Below, piece after piece: positions 6,128-6,778 of a stretch of 6,778 nt of DNA. Made by a program: the position numbers and the translations under genes. How positions within the stretch are numbered: position 1 is the first letter of the stretch; the number at the start of each line of letters is the position of its first letter. The notes below the pieces were generated by a model. It ran no database searches. It was not told where the DNA came from and was given only the letters and a program-made list of their open reading frames with translations. This stretch comes from Caryophanales bacterium UBA1424 (GTDB taxonomy: Bacteria > Bacillota_I > Bacilli_A > RFN20 > CAG-826): assembly GCA_002329705.1 (NCBI GenBank), contig DCUC01000013.1:1645-8422 (forward strand). The letters run 5' to 3'.

Positions 6128-6778
6128 TCAGCCGTTGAGAATTCGGCTCGTCACCTCCTCGAGTTTTTCCTCGACACTAGAAATGGTGGCCGAACCGGCC
6201 ATCTTCCAGAGATTAGTACACGCCGTCTGCATCGGTGACCAGAAGTTGGCCATCGCCGCAATCGTCGGCATCGGCATCGAATTTTCGTATGATTGTTTGA
6301 AGACGCTGAGTGCTTCATCTTCGGCGATGAATTGTTCGATGCGGTCGCTTGATAGCGTAGGAAGATACGATTTTTGGACGAGGCGCCAATACTGGGCATC
6401 TTCCGCTGTCAGATAACGGGCGAAATCTTGGGCCAGAGAAGGGTGCTTGGAATACGACACGACACCATAGCCTTTAAAACCGCTGAAGGGGCGTTGATCG
6501 ATGCCATCAATTGAAGGCAGAATGGCTAAACCGGCATTTTGCTCGCCGATGGCAGCTTGTAGTTGTGGATACATAAAAGGCGAAGAGACAAAGCCGGCGA
6601 CGGAATTTGCCCCGCTGGCCTGAATGAGACTCAAAGCTCCTTCGGCCGATGTCGAAAGGACATTCCCGGCATAGTTATTTAGAAAACTGGTGTAATTTGC
6701 CACGGACTGCGAGGTGGCGATATCGACATTTGCTGGCTGATTGAAATCTGGTCCGAATAAAACCGAATCGGTGCAAAG
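6128..6778 (-). CDS. Extracellular sugar-binding protein of the ABC transporter, C-terminal part (MalE/GanS type; partial)
   Basis: The minus-strand frame is open from the right edge to TGA (6128-6130), giving 216 residues; the N-terminus with its signal peptide lies outside. An internal GTG at 6703 could be mistaken for a start, but the frame continues upstream with sensible sequence. The fragment fits the C-terminal half of a family 1 solute-binding protein. It has GFVSSPFMYPQLQAA and a LAILPSIDG strand, then the signature FKGYGVVSYSKHPSLAQDFARYLTAEDAQ, followed by YLPTLSS, where processed binding proteins typically have an I/L-P stretch. Near the end are MPTIAAMANFWSPMQ and a terminal helix carrying EEKLEEVTSRIL. 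The protein would be membrane-tethered and pass bound oligosaccharide to GanP/GanQ. As first gene of the visible operon it corresponds to GanS (CycB) of B. subtilis by position; the conserved half seen here does not itself fix the substrate. Confidence 0.9.
   Translation of the reverse strand, partial: LCTDSVLFGPDFNQPANVDIATSQSVANYTSFLNNYAGNVLSTSAEGALSLIQASGANSVAGFVSSPFMYPQLQAAIGEQNAGLAILPSIDGIDQRPFSGFKGYGVVSYSKHPSLAQDFARYLTAEDAQYWRLVQKSYLPTLSSDRIEQFIAEDEALSVFKQSYENSMPMPTIAAMANFWSPMQTACTNLWKMAGSATISSVEEKLEEVTSRILNG
6130..6159 (-). promoter_or_regulatory. Perfect Shine-Dalgarno plus hairpin governing the ganP start
   Basis: AGGAGGTGA (6151-6159, minus strand) matches the full anti-Shine-Dalgarno but ends 24 bases before the ganP ATG, too far for normal initiation. 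Between them AGCCG (6148-6144) can pair with CGGCT (6134-6130) around a nine-base loop. If folded, the distance from AGGAGG to ATG drops from 27 to about 8 unpaired bases. No other start codon lies in range to use this site. Confidence 0.5.

Noticed and set aside
4345..6130. Possible UGA-as-tryptophan code, since Mollicute-like relatives were considered.
   Set aside because: TGA ends both the binding protein and GanP exactly at the junctions with the next gene, and tryptophans in all the genes are TGG.
6135..6416. Plus-strand 93-residue open frame opposite the sugar-binding protein gene.
   Set aside because: It is antisense to the conserved C-terminal half of the binding protein, and no family features are seen.
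6128..6703. Binding-protein gene starting at the internal GTG (6701-6703) as a complete short gene.
   Set aside because: The frame continues without a stop to the window edge, and 191 residues is about half the family length; it is a partial gene.
1..6778. CRISPR arrays, insertion sequences, tRNA or rRNA genes, attachment sites.
   Set aside because: No regularly spaced repeats, transposase frames, terminal inverted repeats or tRNA-like folds were seen on either strand.

Overview
The window most resembles a chromosomal carbohydrate-use locus of a low-to-moderate GC Gram-positive bacterium of the Bacilli/Firmicutes type. The clues are a DegV-family gene, strong AGGAGG-type ribosome sites, lipoprotein signal peptides, a Ser/Thr/Asp-rich linker behind a lipobox, and a MalEFG-type importer with no ATPase gene beside it. 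The style of the lipoproteins suggests an uncultured gut or rumen lineage, but this is a weak inference. The genetic code is standard: tryptophan is written TGG, and TGA is a genuine stop at two tightly coupled gene junctions.

Layout: bases 1-303 (+ strand) are the 3' end of a DegV-family gene. Bases 304-442 are a compact convergent intergenic region. It holds a good sigma-A-like promoter pointing right, two hairpins with the second ending in a T-run, and a separate terminator facing the opposite operon. From 443 to the right edge everything is one minus-strand operon. In transcription order it encodes a sugar-binding protein (3' part only, 6128-6778), a long MalF/GanP-type permease (4345-6126), a MalG/GanQ-type permease (3485-4345), a lipid-anchored GH53 endo-beta-1,4-galactanase (1932-3479) and a four-module surface lipoprotein of unknown family (443-1864). 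The first four genes abut or overlap within 5 bases; the last follows a 67-base gap with no visible terminator. The operon promoter lies beyond the right edge.

The genes match the ganS-ganP-ganQ-(ganA)-ganB logic of Bacillus galactan utilisation. The surface galactanase cuts beta-1,4-galactan (pectin side chains, arabinogalactan I) to galacto-oligosaccharides, the binding protein captures them, and the two permeases import them. Power would come from a shared MsmX-type ATPase encoded elsewhere. The terminal lipoprotein is a plausible polysaccharide-docking protein for the same substrate. The least ordinary items are that lipoprotein, a duplicated membrane module at the N-terminus of the permease, a hairpin placed between a perfect Shine-Dalgarno sequence and the ganP start codon, and a possible two-hairpin small RNA between the convergent genes.
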